From VFZP01 sp043730365 (lineage in GTDB: Bacteria; Acidobacteriota; Terriglobia; Bryobacterales; Bryobacteraceae): a stretch of DNA of 19,958 nucleotides. The stretch is from NCBI GenBank assembly GCA_043730365.1, contig JAYTKJ010000275.1, forward strand, positions 1-19,958. The letters run 5' to 3'. This document shows, one piece after another, positions 9,102 to 16,180 of the stretch (its first letter is position 1; every line of letters starts with the position of its first letter). The position numbers and the translations under genes were made by a program. The notes beneath the pieces are model-generated. The model searched no databases. It was not told the DNA's origin and was given only the letters and a program-made list of their open reading frames with translations.

Positions 9102-10558
9102 TACGCCCCCGATTTGCCCAGCACCGATCGCACGGTGCGTGCCAGCACATAGATCTCCAGCCACAGAGACCAGTTCCGGATCAGGTACGTATCCAGTGTC
9201 TGCTGCACCAGCAGATCACCATCGCTCCGCCGCGCCACCTGCCAAAGTCCGGTCAGCCCCGGTAGCACGCTGCAGCGCAGCTCCCGAAAATCCGCCGGGA
9301 ACTCGGCAAGGTGATAATCCGGGAAGGGCCGCGGACCAACCAGGCCCATCTCGCCCTTCACGATGTTCCAGAACTGCGGCAGTTCGTCCAAACTGCTACG
9401 GCGGAGAAAGTGTCCCACGCCCGGAATGATCCGCGGGTCGTTTCTTAGCTTGAAGAACGAGCTCCACTCGATCCGAGCCAGTTCGTTGTCGCGCAAGTGC
9501 TCCTGCAGCAGCCGGTCTGAGTCCACATGCATCGTGCGCAGCTTCCAGACCTGAATCCGCTTGCCGTTCAAGCCAATGCGCTCCTGCGAATAGAACGCCG
9601 GCCCCGGGCTGCGCCGCTTGATCCAGAATGCGGCCGCCGCAATCATCGGCAGACTGGCCAGCAGACCGGGCACACCCAGCACGTAGTCCATGGCCCGCTT
9701 GAGCATCCAGTTCTTGCGAATCAGCAGATTCTTCCGAATCTCCAGGCCGAGATAGCCGCCCAGATCTCGCGCCGTGACCCACTGCGACTGAATCCCAAGG
9801 AGGTCCGGCACGATAATGGTGCGCGCAAACCCGAGAGTGCTCAGCATTTCGCACAACCGCTTTTGCGGCAGGCTGGGCATCGCCACCAACGCCAGCCTCG
9901 CAAACCGGCGATACTGCTGCGCCATCGCCACTGGACCCACTACGGGAACACCTTCCAGATCCGATCCCCACTTCCGCGGATCGTCGTCGAAGAAGCCCAC
10001 CGGCACCAACCCCACTTGCGGCTCCTCGCGGAAAATACGCACCAACGCGCGGCCGGTCTCGCCGGCGCCCAGCAAAATCACAGGCGTCCCCCACCATCGC
10101 CGGCGAATCAGAAAGCCGCGGACCGCCGCCTCCACCAGCGGCGGCAGGGTGAGTGCGAACACCAGCGCCGACAGCAGTACTCCGCGCGACCACATCCCGC
10201 GCAACACGATGTTGTCCCAGACCGTCAGCGCCGCAAAAACCGCCAGCGTGACATACGTGCGCCGGCGCAGCCGCTCGGCCGGGCCGAGGCAGGTGCCAGG
10301 ATAGAGCCCCACCAGCCAGAGCGACAAGGGCGCAAGCAAGATGCCGATCGCCATGCCCGCCAACTGCCTCAAAGTGATGGTGGGCGGCAGCACCAATTGC
10401 CGCAGCCACAGGCCGAGCAGCAGCGAGAGTTCGAGAATCGCCACGTCGGCGGCCAGAAAAAGCCACCGGCTCCAGGTACGTTCCTCAAAATGCAGAATGT
10501 CCGCCGCCGGAAGGCTGGCGGTGGCCGAAGGCCTATATAGAGATATCCCGACACTCAT
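9098..10558 (-). CDS. Initiating sugar-1-phosphate transferase, WbaP/WcaJ type (polyprenyl-P phosphoglycosyl transferase)
   Basis: This is a membrane enzyme of 486 aa that moves a hexose-1-phosphate from a nucleotide sugar to undecaprenyl phosphate, the first step of polymer assembly. There are four N-terminal hydrophobic segments between about residues 31 and 150. A Rossmann-like CoA-binding domain follows (GAGETG, 164-169). The C-terminal catalytic domain starts with a re-entrant hydrophobic helix (292-313). It holds the signatures KLRTM (339-343), SSLDELPQFWNI with catalytic-type Asp391-Glu392, GLVGPRP and PGLTGLWQV. I chose MSVGISLYRP because AGGAG lies about 9 nt upstream; the longer ORF to 10768 runs into the WecG-like gene. 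It is preceded by the only sizeable gap in the operon, with a hairpin. The donor is uncertain (Glc, Gal or GlcNAc type). Confidence 0.94.
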   Translation of the reverse strand: MSVGISLYRPSATASLPAADILHFEERTWSRWLFLAADVAILELSLLLGLWLRQLVLPPTITLRQLAGMAIGILLAPLSLWLVGLYPGTCLGPAERLRRRTYVTLAVFAALTVWDNIVLRGMWSRGVLLSALVFALTLPPLVEAAVRGFLIRRRWWGTPVILLGAGETGRALVRIFREEPQVGLVPVGFFDDDPRKWGSDLEGVPVVGPVAMAQQYRRFARLALVAMPSLPQKRLCEMLSTLGFARTIIVPDLLGIQSQWVTARDLGGYLGLEIRKNLLIRKNWMLKRAMDYVLGVPGLLASLPMIAAAAFWIKRRSPGPAFYSQERIGLNGKRIQVWKLRTMHVDSDRLLQEHLRDNELARIEWSSFFKLRNDPRIIPGVGHFLRRSSLDELPQFWNIVKGEMGLVGPRPFPDYHLAEFPADFRELRCSVLPGLTGLWQVARRSDGDLLVQQTLDTYLIRNWSLWLEIYVLARTVRSVLGKSGAY

Positions 10559-10571
10559 GCCACTGCTCCTG

Positions 10572-10610
10572 TTGGTCTTGCGGTTCTTGGCGCCTATACG
10601 CCAAGACCGG
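10572..10610 (-). promoter_or_regulatory. Intra-operon hairpin with competing third arm upstream of the phosphoglycosyl transferase
   Basis: In the 59-nt gap, the transcript reads CGGTCTTGGCG, a 6-nt loop, then CGCCAAGAACCG. This is an 11-bp stem with one bulged A (10581-10609). Directly after it comes CAAGACC (10574-10580), which can pair with the same first arm over 7 bp. The third arm ends 3 nt before AGGAG of the next gene. There is no U-tract, so this is not a classical terminator. A role in mRNA stability, translation control or attenuation is inference. Confidence 0.6.
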
Positions 10611-10617
10611 TAGTCAT

Positions 10618-11424
10618 TTATTCCTCTGCCGGCGGCACGCGGCCCAGCAGAAGTTGTATTGCGAACAAGGCGACAAAACGCGGATTCAAGATAAGATAAC
10701 GGCGCCACAATCGCGCCGGCTCTGAAACCAGGCGGAACAACCATTCCAGGCCGCTCCGCATCATCCAACGCGGCGCTTGCGGTTTGGCGCCGGTCAGAAA
10801 ATCGAAAGCCGCTCCTACGCCAAGCAACACAGCGCCGATCTGGTCACGGCGTTCATGCATCCAGCGCTCCTGTTTGGGGCATCCCAAACCGACAAAAATC
10901 AGCCGTGCCCCGGACCGGCGGAGTTCCTCGCAGTACTGTTGATCCTCCTCTGCGGTCAACGTCCGGAAGGGCGGCGAAATCGCGCAGGCCACCCGAAGCT
11001 CGGGCCATTGCCGCGCAATGCGATCCTTCAGCCCGGCCAGTGCCACAGGTGAGCCGCCGTAGAAAGCGATCGGCAACTGCGCTTGTTCAGCCGCCTCGAG
11101 CACCGCCAGCGTCAGATCCGGCCCGTACACTCTTGAGGCGCCGGGAAAGCCCAACCTGCGCAGTCCCCAAACCAGCGGCATGCCGTCGGCCGTGACCAGA
11201 TCCGCGCTATTGACGATGGCGCGGAACGTTGGGTTGTCGTAGCCTTCCATGACCATATGCACGTTGGCCGCGCACACCATCACTCCCCGCTTGCCGCGAG
11301 CCCACTCAACAATCCGCTGACAAGCATCGGCGTAGCTGGTGCAGTCGATGCGCATACCCAATATGCGCGCGGCCGGCGCCGCCGCTACCGCGGGTTTTTT
11401 CTCAACAACCAGCGCGGGTGTCAC
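10618..11424 (-). CDS. WecG/TagA/CpsF family glycosyltransferase (GT26)
   Basis: This is a peripheral membrane glycosyltransferase of 268 aa, which typically adds the second sugar (often an N-acetylmannosamine derivative) to the undecaprenyl-linked first sugar. A variable 18-residue Ala/Pro-rich N-terminus precedes ILGMRIDC. The family signature VTADGMPLVWG carries the catalytic-type aspartate at residue 80. RVYGPDL (98-104), FYGGSP and VGLGCPKQERWM follow. The C-terminal LEWLFRLVSEPARLWRRYL matches the membrane-docking appendage. The GTG start forms a GTGA overlap with the stop of the Wzc-like gene; the stop is TAA. It probably works directly after the WbaP-type enzyme encoded next. Confidence 0.94.
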   Translation of the reverse strand: MTPALVVEKKPAVAAAPAARILGMRIDCTSYADACQRIVEWARGKRGVMVCAANVHMVMEGYDNPTFRAIVNSADLVTADGMPLVWGLRRLGFPGASRVYGPDLTLAVLEAAEQAQLPIAFYGGSPVALAGLKDRIARQWPELRVACAISPPFRTLTAEEDQQYCEELRRSGARLIFVGLGCPKQERWMHERRDQIGAVLLGVGAAFDFLTGAKPQAPRWMMRSGLEWLFRLVSEPARLWRRYLILNPRFVALFAIQLLLGRVPPAEE

Positions 11425-13598
11425 GCTGCGGCTCCTCGCTGCCGGTGCGTGACGCCGCCGCTGAGTACCACGCCTGAAAGCGGCAACCCGAAACTCGCCA
11501 GCCGCTGCTGCGCCGCCACCAAATCACCACGATCGGTATGGCCGCTCCGCACGACCAGGATTACGCCATCGGCATGCCGCGCCAGCAGCCGCGCGTCGGC
11601 CGCTTCCAGCAAGGGAGGTGTATCGATCAGCACCAGATCGAACTGGCCGCGCAAGCTGGTCAGCAGGGGAGACAGTAGGGCCGTATCGAACAGCTGCATC
11701 GTCTCGCCAACCGCTGGGCCGCCTGGAAGGATCGACAAGCCGCGAACCGGCGTTGACCGCACCATTTTCATCAGGTGGGTCAGGTCGCCTTCCACCAGCA
11801 AGTCAGCAAGCCCTTCCGAGTTATCCACGTCGAACAGCTCATGCAGCCGCGGCTGGCGCAGATCTCCATTGATCAGCAGCACTCGCCGCCCGCTCCTGGC
11901 CAGGGCCAAACCCAGTCCGGCCGTCGTGACGGACTTGCCATCGCCCTTGCCCGGGCTCGACACCACGAGGCACTGACTGGCGGGCTCAGCCCATTCCAGC
12001 CCGGTCACTCTCGGACCAAAGGCCTGCCTCTCACCGGTCTCAATAGATCCAATCACCGAGGCGTAAGACTCCAGATCTGCCAGTGCCCAACCGTTCAAAT
12101 CCACTGTCCCCTGCCGCGAGAGCGGCGCAAAGCCTGTCCGGCTCACGCGCACGCCCGGCAGGCTCAGGAGCGCAGCCACGTCGCCAGCTTCACCCACGGC
12201 CCGCGAGGTCGACTTGCGTCCGATCGCCGCCAGCGCGCCCAGCATCAGTCCGCCGCCGAGCCCCAACAGCCCCGATTGCCATAGATTGGGAGAGTTCGGC
12301 TTCGGCGCGGGCCAAGCCGGATCCACCACTCGAATGTTGCTGGCCCCTATCGCCGAGATCACCTCGGTTTCCTTCAGACGCGCCAGCATCGACTCGTAGA
12401 TCTGCCGATTGGTGTCCATCTCGCCCTTCAACTGCGAGTAGCGGAATCCCTTGGTGGTCTGATCGGTAAGGCGCACCGTCGATTGCTTGTAGGAGCCGGC
12501 CAGGAGCCTTTCGCGCCGAGCCGCCGATTCATATTCGTTCCGGATCTTGTTGATGATTTTGCGCTGGTAGGCAGCGCGTTCCTTCTCAGCCAAGTCAATC
12601 TGCGCTCTGACTTTCTGGATCCGATAGTGCTTGGGCGCCAGCGTGGTGGAGAGGTCGGCCAACTCGCGGCGCAGCGTCGCCAGATTGGTTCGGTAGTCCT
12701 TGAGCGTGGTATCGCTCAAAACATCGGGGAGCGAATCGGCATCGCTTTGCGCGATCTGCTCGTACTGCGACTGCGCCCGAATTCGCTCCGCCTCGGCCCT
12801 CGAAAGCTCATTCTGCGTCTGAACCAACTGCCCTTCCTGAATGTTCTCGTTCTTGGCGCTCATCAACAGCCCCGCCCGGCGCACGAACCGCTCCAACTCG
12901 TCCTGCGATCGCAGCAGCCGCGACTTCAGATCATCAATCTCGTGAGCCAGCATCTGACGGGTTTCCGTCATCGCCGCGCGCTGGGCCACCCCTTCTTCCT
13001 CAATGAACTGAGCGGCCATGGCATTGGCAAGCTCGGCCGAGAACTGCGCACTGGTTGTGTTGGTCACCAACTCAATCAGCCGGGTTTGTGGCAAGACTCT
13101 CGCCCGCACTGCCGCTCGCATCCGCTCTATCGTCCGGCCCTGCAAGGAAGCAATCTCCGCCTCACTGATTCCCAGGTTCGCCATTACCGCCGCCGCTCCT
13201 CCGGGCCCCTTGGAGATTCGCTTCAAGACGTTTCTATACAGATGATCGCCGTCAAGAAGCTGCAGCTGCGTTTGCAAATACGATTCAGCCCCGATTGCGC
13301 TATTCATGGAGCGCGAATCAAACGCCTCTCGATTCATGAATCGCTCATTTGGAGAGCGCACATCCAGAACCGCACGGGCCGAATAACGTAACGGTACCAA
13401 CGTCCTGGCCAGTATTGCCAGCACGAGTACCATCAATCCGAAGAGTAGAACGATTCGCCACGTTCGAAATATTGTCTTTGCATATTCAAATAACTTGCCG
13501 TTCGACTCCTCGCCAAGTTCGCCGAATTCCGGCAATCCTGCCGACTCAGCCTGGACCACACGCCGGGAGATGGACTGCGGGCTATTCAGTATGCGCAC
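11421..13598 (-). CDS. Wzz/Wzc-like polysaccharide chain-length regulator with C-terminal P-loop ATPase domain
   Basis: This is an inner-membrane co-polymerase of 725 aa with Wzz-type architecture. There is a first membrane segment at about 49-67 and a large periplasmic region with coiled coil (about 205-410). Next come the Pro-rich PAWPAPKPNSP and a second membrane segment (441-460). The cytoplasmic BY-kinase-like domain has Walker A SSPGKGDGKS (547-556), Walker A' LLINGDLRQP and Walker B VLIDTPP (656-662). Two oddities stand out. The first Walker A' aspartate is Asn577, and no tyrosine occurs after Tyr512, so the usual autophosphorylated tyrosine cluster is absent. The start is GTG, the only reasonable in-frame choice after TAA at 13611-13613, with a GAG and seven Ts upstream. 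First gene of the operon. Confidence 0.93.
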   Translation of the reverse strand: MRILNSPQSISRRVVQAESAGLPEFGELGEESNGKLFEYAKTIFRTWRIVLLFGLMVLVLAILARTLVPLRYSARAVLDVRSPNERFMNREAFDSRSMNSAIGAESYLQTQLQLLDGDHLYRNVLKRISKGPGGAAAVMANLGISEAEIASLQGRTIERMRAAVRARVLPQTRLIELVTNTTSAQFSAELANAMAAQFIEEEGVAQRAAMTETRQMLAHEIDDLKSRLLRSQDELERFVRRAGLLMSAKNENIQEGQLVQTQNELSRAEAERIRAQSQYEQIAQSDADSLPDVLSDTTLKDYRTNLATLRRELADLSTTLAPKHYRIQKVRAQIDLAEKERAAYQRKIINKIRNEYESAARRERLLAGSYKQSTVRLTDQTTKGFRYSQLKGEMDTNRQIYESMLARLKETEVISAIGASNIRVVDPAWPAPKPNSPNLWQSGLLGLGGGLMLGALAAIGRKSTSRAVGEAGDVAALLSLPGVRVSRTGFAPLSRQGTVDLNGWALADLESYASVIGSIETGERQAFGPRVTGLEWAEPASQCLVVSSPGKGDGKSVTTAGLGLALARSGRRVLLINGDLRQPRLHELFDVDNSEGLADLLVEGDLTHLMKMVRSTPVRGLSILPGGPAVGETMQLFDTALLSPLLTSLRGQFDLVLIDTPPLLEAADARLLARHADGVILVVRSGHTDRGDLVAAQQRLASFGLPLSGVVLSGGVTHRQRGAAA

Positions 13599-13965
13599 AA
13601 AAAAACTCGTTTAGAGAGACACGTTCTGGGCCACAGGCATCGACCCAGGGACCGACAGGGGTAAGGAAACTAACCGTCTCCGTTTTACAACAGAACGGGG
13701 GCTCCTTCTACTACTATAACGCAAGTGGGGGCAAACACAACCCACATCTGTGTAAATTCCAACCGCATGCCGAGTAGAGAGTACTACCGTATCGCTATAA
13801 CTAGCTTAGGTTTATCGTGCTGAGTGTCTGCCACAATTCCCCCCGAATGGGTGGAGGTCAAGGATGGACTAGAACCCGGAGTACCGTGAGACCATAACTC
13901 TTCTGTCGAGGCACCGATCCCGACCTCGCGGGCGAATCCAGCTGGGCGCTCCAGACACGGAGTGC
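13599..13965. other. Intergenic region: leader of the exopolysaccharide operon
   Basis: No convincing gene is seen in these 367 nt. On the minus strand it holds the untranslated leader of the operon, a weak promoter candidate (13713-13740), and a 5-bp inverted repeat CTGGG/CCCAG (13626-13648). It also holds a nine-codon reading frame, ATG at 13640 to TAA at 13611. The composition is visibly richer in A/T than the flanking genes. A minus-strand 83-codon open frame (13784-14035) has no recognisable family and overlaps the relic gene, so it is not called. Confidence 0.6.
13713..13740 (-). promoter_or_regulatory. Candidate promoter for the exopolysaccharide operon
   Basis: Read on the minus strand, TTGTGT (13735-13740) and TATAGT (13713-13718) are separated by 16 nt. 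The -10 matches the sigma-70 consensus at five of six positions; the -35 is poor. It would give a leader of about 110 nt before the GTG of the Wzc-like gene. The call rests on pattern only. Confidence 0.3.
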
Positions 13966-14397
13966 TTAGTGACTTGGCCGAAACTGTTCGGCCCTGGCGC
14001 CGCCGAACTCGCCAATCCAGCCCAAGTTTGACCACGGGTAGTCCTCAGCGCGCTGGGAGAGGCGAGATCGAACCGGAAGCGCCTCTACGTATCGAGCCGC
14101 CCGTTCCAGATCCGCATCGTCTCTCATTGGCCGGAGCTTTTCGAGGCTGTATCCAACCACCGTCTCCAACTCGGCAATCAACTGGGTCGGCTTTTCGAGC
14201 GGGTACAGAAGCAATGCAAACCGATGCGGTAAGGCCGCGTATGCGCGAAGCCAGTAACGCCCCCGCTGACAGCCATGGCGAATCGTATCAATCAGTTCCC
14301 GCGACTGGCTGGCCGTGGCCGCAACGTTATTGTCACGACGCCATTGCAGCAAAAGCCACCGATCTGGCGCGACGGGCCGTATAGTCTTGGCGCTCAC
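13966..14397 (-). pseudogene. Degenerate REP-associated tyrosine transposase (RAYT/Y1)-like gene
   Basis: The 143-codon frame follows the layout of short RAYT/IS200-like proteins. RGRYWLRAYAALPHRFALLLYP sits where active members have an RYxLxAYVVMPNHVHLLL-type segment. Near the C-terminus, RYVEALPVRSRLSQRAEDYPWSN corresponds to RYIxxNPVxAGLVxRPExYPWSS. The metal-binding HUH motif (His-hydrophobic-His) is replaced by His-Arg-Phe-Ala, and the middle region between these blocks is short. A catalytically active enzyme is therefore unlikely. The start is GTG with no clear ribosome binding site. It may be a relic or a repurposed DNA-binding protein; its intact frame leaves the second option open. 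Confidence 0.55.
13986..14008. repeat. Short inverted repeat at the 3' end of the RAYT-like gene
   Basis: GTTCGGC and GCCGAAC form a perfect 7-bp inverted repeat around a 9-nt loop, inside the last codons of the RAYT-like frame. It could be a REP-like palindrome or simple coding-sequence coincidence. There is no T-tract supporting a terminator. Confidence 0.35.
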
Positions 14398-14475
14398 ATA
14401 ACAATAGTGTCAGCCGCCCACCAAACGTATCAGTAATCATTTGTGTTTCTGGCCCGGGTTGCTCGCTCCGGTTGG

Positions 14476-15129
14476 TCATTGATTCCTGGGCCCTGCGGAG
14501 TTTTCGCGCAACAATTCTTCCACGTCGTTCAGCTTGTCGCTGAGCACATGCAGTTTCCTGCTCAACCCGCGGATCTCAAGCTCGGCACGCCGGTTTACGT
14601 CAAAATCCAGCTCTCCTCGGACCCGATCCTTTGTGTCCTGGCGATTTTGGCTCATCATGATTACGGGCGCCTGAATCGCCGCCAACATCGAAAGAAAAAG
14701 GTTGAGCAGGATAAATGGATAGGGATCCCAGGCCCGGCCGCCCAACGCCACATTGCAGGCCGTATAGGCCGCAAGCACCACACCAAACGAGATGATGAAT
14801 CGCCAGGAGCCCCCGAACCGGGCTACCCCATCTGCAATGCGGTCCCCCAACGTGGACTGCTGCTCGATGACCTCATTCGGATCCCTCAGCGAACGGACCC
14901 GGACCAGATCCTGAGCGGCGTGAAACTGCCGGCCCAGCATTGCCAGCATAACGATCCCCGCATCCGGCTTCTTGTGCAGGAGCATCCGCAAATCGTGCTG
15001 GTCTATCTTCGGGCCGGGAGATTCAACCGGCCCAGGAGGGGAGCCGGTCCCCCGCCAGGCGTAGTTTTCTCGCCCCCAGGCGGGATGCACGCTCCGGGCT
15101 GCAGGCTGCGATCCTATAAAGGACAGCAC
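14476..15129 (-). CDS. DUF1003 domain-containing membrane protein
   Basis: This is an inner-membrane protein of unknown biochemical role. The DUF1003 core is clear: GDRIADGVARFGGSWRFI, a membrane segment, then DPYPFILLNLFLSMLAAIQAP as the second membrane segment. IMMSQNRQDTKDR and the tail DFDVNRRAELEIR follow. The C-terminus (about 185-210) looks coiled-coil. The start is uncertain. The longest frame uses GTG at 15129 (217 aa), with a low-complexity Pro/Gly-rich beginning that lies against the divergent kinase start. ATG at 14985 gives 169 aa and retains the whole domain. Neither has a convincing ribosome binding site. It is transcribed divergently from the kinase and in the direction of the RAYT-like relic. 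Confidence 0.88.
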   Translation of the reverse strand: MLSFIGSQPAARSVHPAWGRENYAWRGTGSPPGPVESPGPKIDQHDLRMLLHKKPDAGIVMLAMLGRQFHAAQDLVRVRSLRDPNEVIEQQSTLGDRIADGVARFGGSWRFIISFGVVLAAYTACNVALGGRAWDPYPFILLNLFLSMLAAIQAPVIMMSQNRQDTKDRVRGELDFDVNRRAELEIRGLSRKLHVLSDKLNDVEELLRENSAGPRNQ

Positions 15130-15142
15130 CCGCGGATGCCCT

Positions 15143-16180
15143 ATGGATCAACTGCTCGCCAGCAACTCGCCACTCAATCTCGTAGTCCATCCACCCATGT
15201 CGCGTGCCCGCGTCATCCGCGTCTCTATCGTGGGCTTTGCCCTGGTGGTGGCCCTGGTGCTCCTGGCTGCCTATCTCGGCTATCGGGGCTCGGACCGGAT
15301 CCAAGACACCGCCCAGACTCTCGTCCGTGAACATCTCATCCAGTCCGATCGCGGCGCGGTTCTCGAAGCCAGCATCGTGCGGCAGTCTCAGGAACTGATC
15401 GACAGCCTCGCCTGGGTGTTGGGCCTGTGCTTTCTCCTCGCCGCCGGTACGGCCGTGATGACCGTCTGGATCATCCAGCGCGCCTTCACCAGACTGGAGT
15501 GGCAGACCACCGAACTCGCCCACGTTTCCTGGCACATGATCGACGGCCACGAAAAGATGGCCCGCCGGTTCTCTCACGAAATGCATGATGAACTGGGTCA
15601 GTCCCTCACCAGCCTGCGCCGCATGTTGAGCCGCGTGCCTGCCACCGAGTTCGGCCCTATCCGCCAGGAAGCTATCGGCATCGTCGACGAGGTCCTGCAG
15701 AACGTGAGGAAGCTCTCCCACGTACTTCGCCCCGTCATCCTGGATGATTTTGGCCTCGATTCCGGTTTGCGCTGGCTCTGCGAACGCTTCACCCAAAGGA
15801 CGCAGATCCCGGTTCACTACACGTGCGCCTGCGCGCTGCGGTTGGCCGAGTCGCTCGAGACCCACCTGTTTCGCATTACTCAGGAAGCCCTCACCAATAT
15901 CGCCCGTCACTCGGAAGCCACTGAAGCGTGGGTAGCCTTGTCGGTCGACGATCAAACCGTCTGCCTCGAAATTTGCGACAACGGGCGCGGCCTCAAGCCG
16001 GTGGCTGAGTACAAGAGCCCTAGCCTTGGCATGGTTGGCATGCGGGCGCGGGCCCGGCAACTCGATGGAGAATTGATTGTGGCCAATCGAAAGGAGGGCG
16101 GGTTGCGGGTGCGCGTGGAAGCGCCCCTCCGCTCAGCCGAAAACAATGCCGAGCAGGAAGATACGAATTTTGTTGGCTGA
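15143..16180 (+). CDS. Sensor histidine kinase, NarL-type (HisKA_3/HATPase_c)
   Basis: This is an inner-membrane sensor kinase of 345 aa. The first membrane segment is at about residues 25-46, followed by an extracytoplasmic loop of about 45 residues and a second membrane segment at 91-111. The HisKA_3 dimerisation helix carries FSHEMHDELGQ with phospho-acceptor His148. The ATPase domain has the N box TQEALTNIARHS, DNGRG, and the G box GMVGMRARARQLDGEL. The small loop leaves the signal unknown. The start is ATG at 15143; ATG at 15197 would remove 18 residues and still keep both membrane segments. Its 3' end overlaps the response regulator by 35 nt, so the two are co-translated partners. TATAAA at 15115-15120 may be its -10 element, without a clear -35. 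Confidence 0.93.
   Translation: MDQLLASNSPLNLVVHPPMSRARVIRVSIVGFALVVALVLLAAYLGYRGSDRIQDTAQTLVREHLIQSDRGAVLEASIVRQSQELIDSLAWVLGLCFLLAAGTAVMTVWIIQRAFTRLEWQTTELAHVSWHMIDGHEKMARRFSHEMHDELGQSLTSLRRMLSRVPATEFGPIRQEAIGIVDEVLQNVRKLSHVLRPVILDDFGLDSGLRWLCERFTQRTQIPVHYTCACALRLAESLETHLFRITQEALTNIARHSEATEAWVALSVDDQTVCLEICDNGRGLKPVAEYKSPSLGMVGMRARARQLDGELIVANRKEGGLRVRVEAPLRSAENNAEQEDTNFVG

Noticed and set aside
9527..10540. Long plus-strand open frame of 337 codons opposite the phosphoglycosyl transferase
   Set aside because: It is an Arg/Gln/His/Pro-rich shadow of a strongly recognised minus-strand gene, with no family features.
12483..13391. Plus-strand open frame of 302 codons opposite the Wzc-like gene
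   Set aside because: It is the antisense shadow of a coiled-coil coding region; no recognisable motif.
13824..13889. Plus-strand 21-codon frame reading WVEVKDGLEPGVP, reminiscent of the C-terminus of efflux adaptor proteins
   Set aside because: Too short to separate from chance and no further remnant is visible upstream in the same or other frames.
13861..13920. Possible tRNA remnant (minus strand GGGTTCTAGTCC resembling a T-arm)
   Set aside because: The T-stem does not pair and no acceptor or anticodon stems could be found at the right spacing.
13784..14035. Minus-strand open frame of 83 codons
   Set aside because: No recognisable family, overlaps the RAYT-like gene and has irregular composition.
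14443..15330. Plus-strand open frame of 295 codons across the DUF1003 and kinase genes
   Set aside because: DUF1003 on the minus strand and the kinase in another plus frame both have clear family signatures; this frame is Pro/Arg/Gln-rich and matches nothing.
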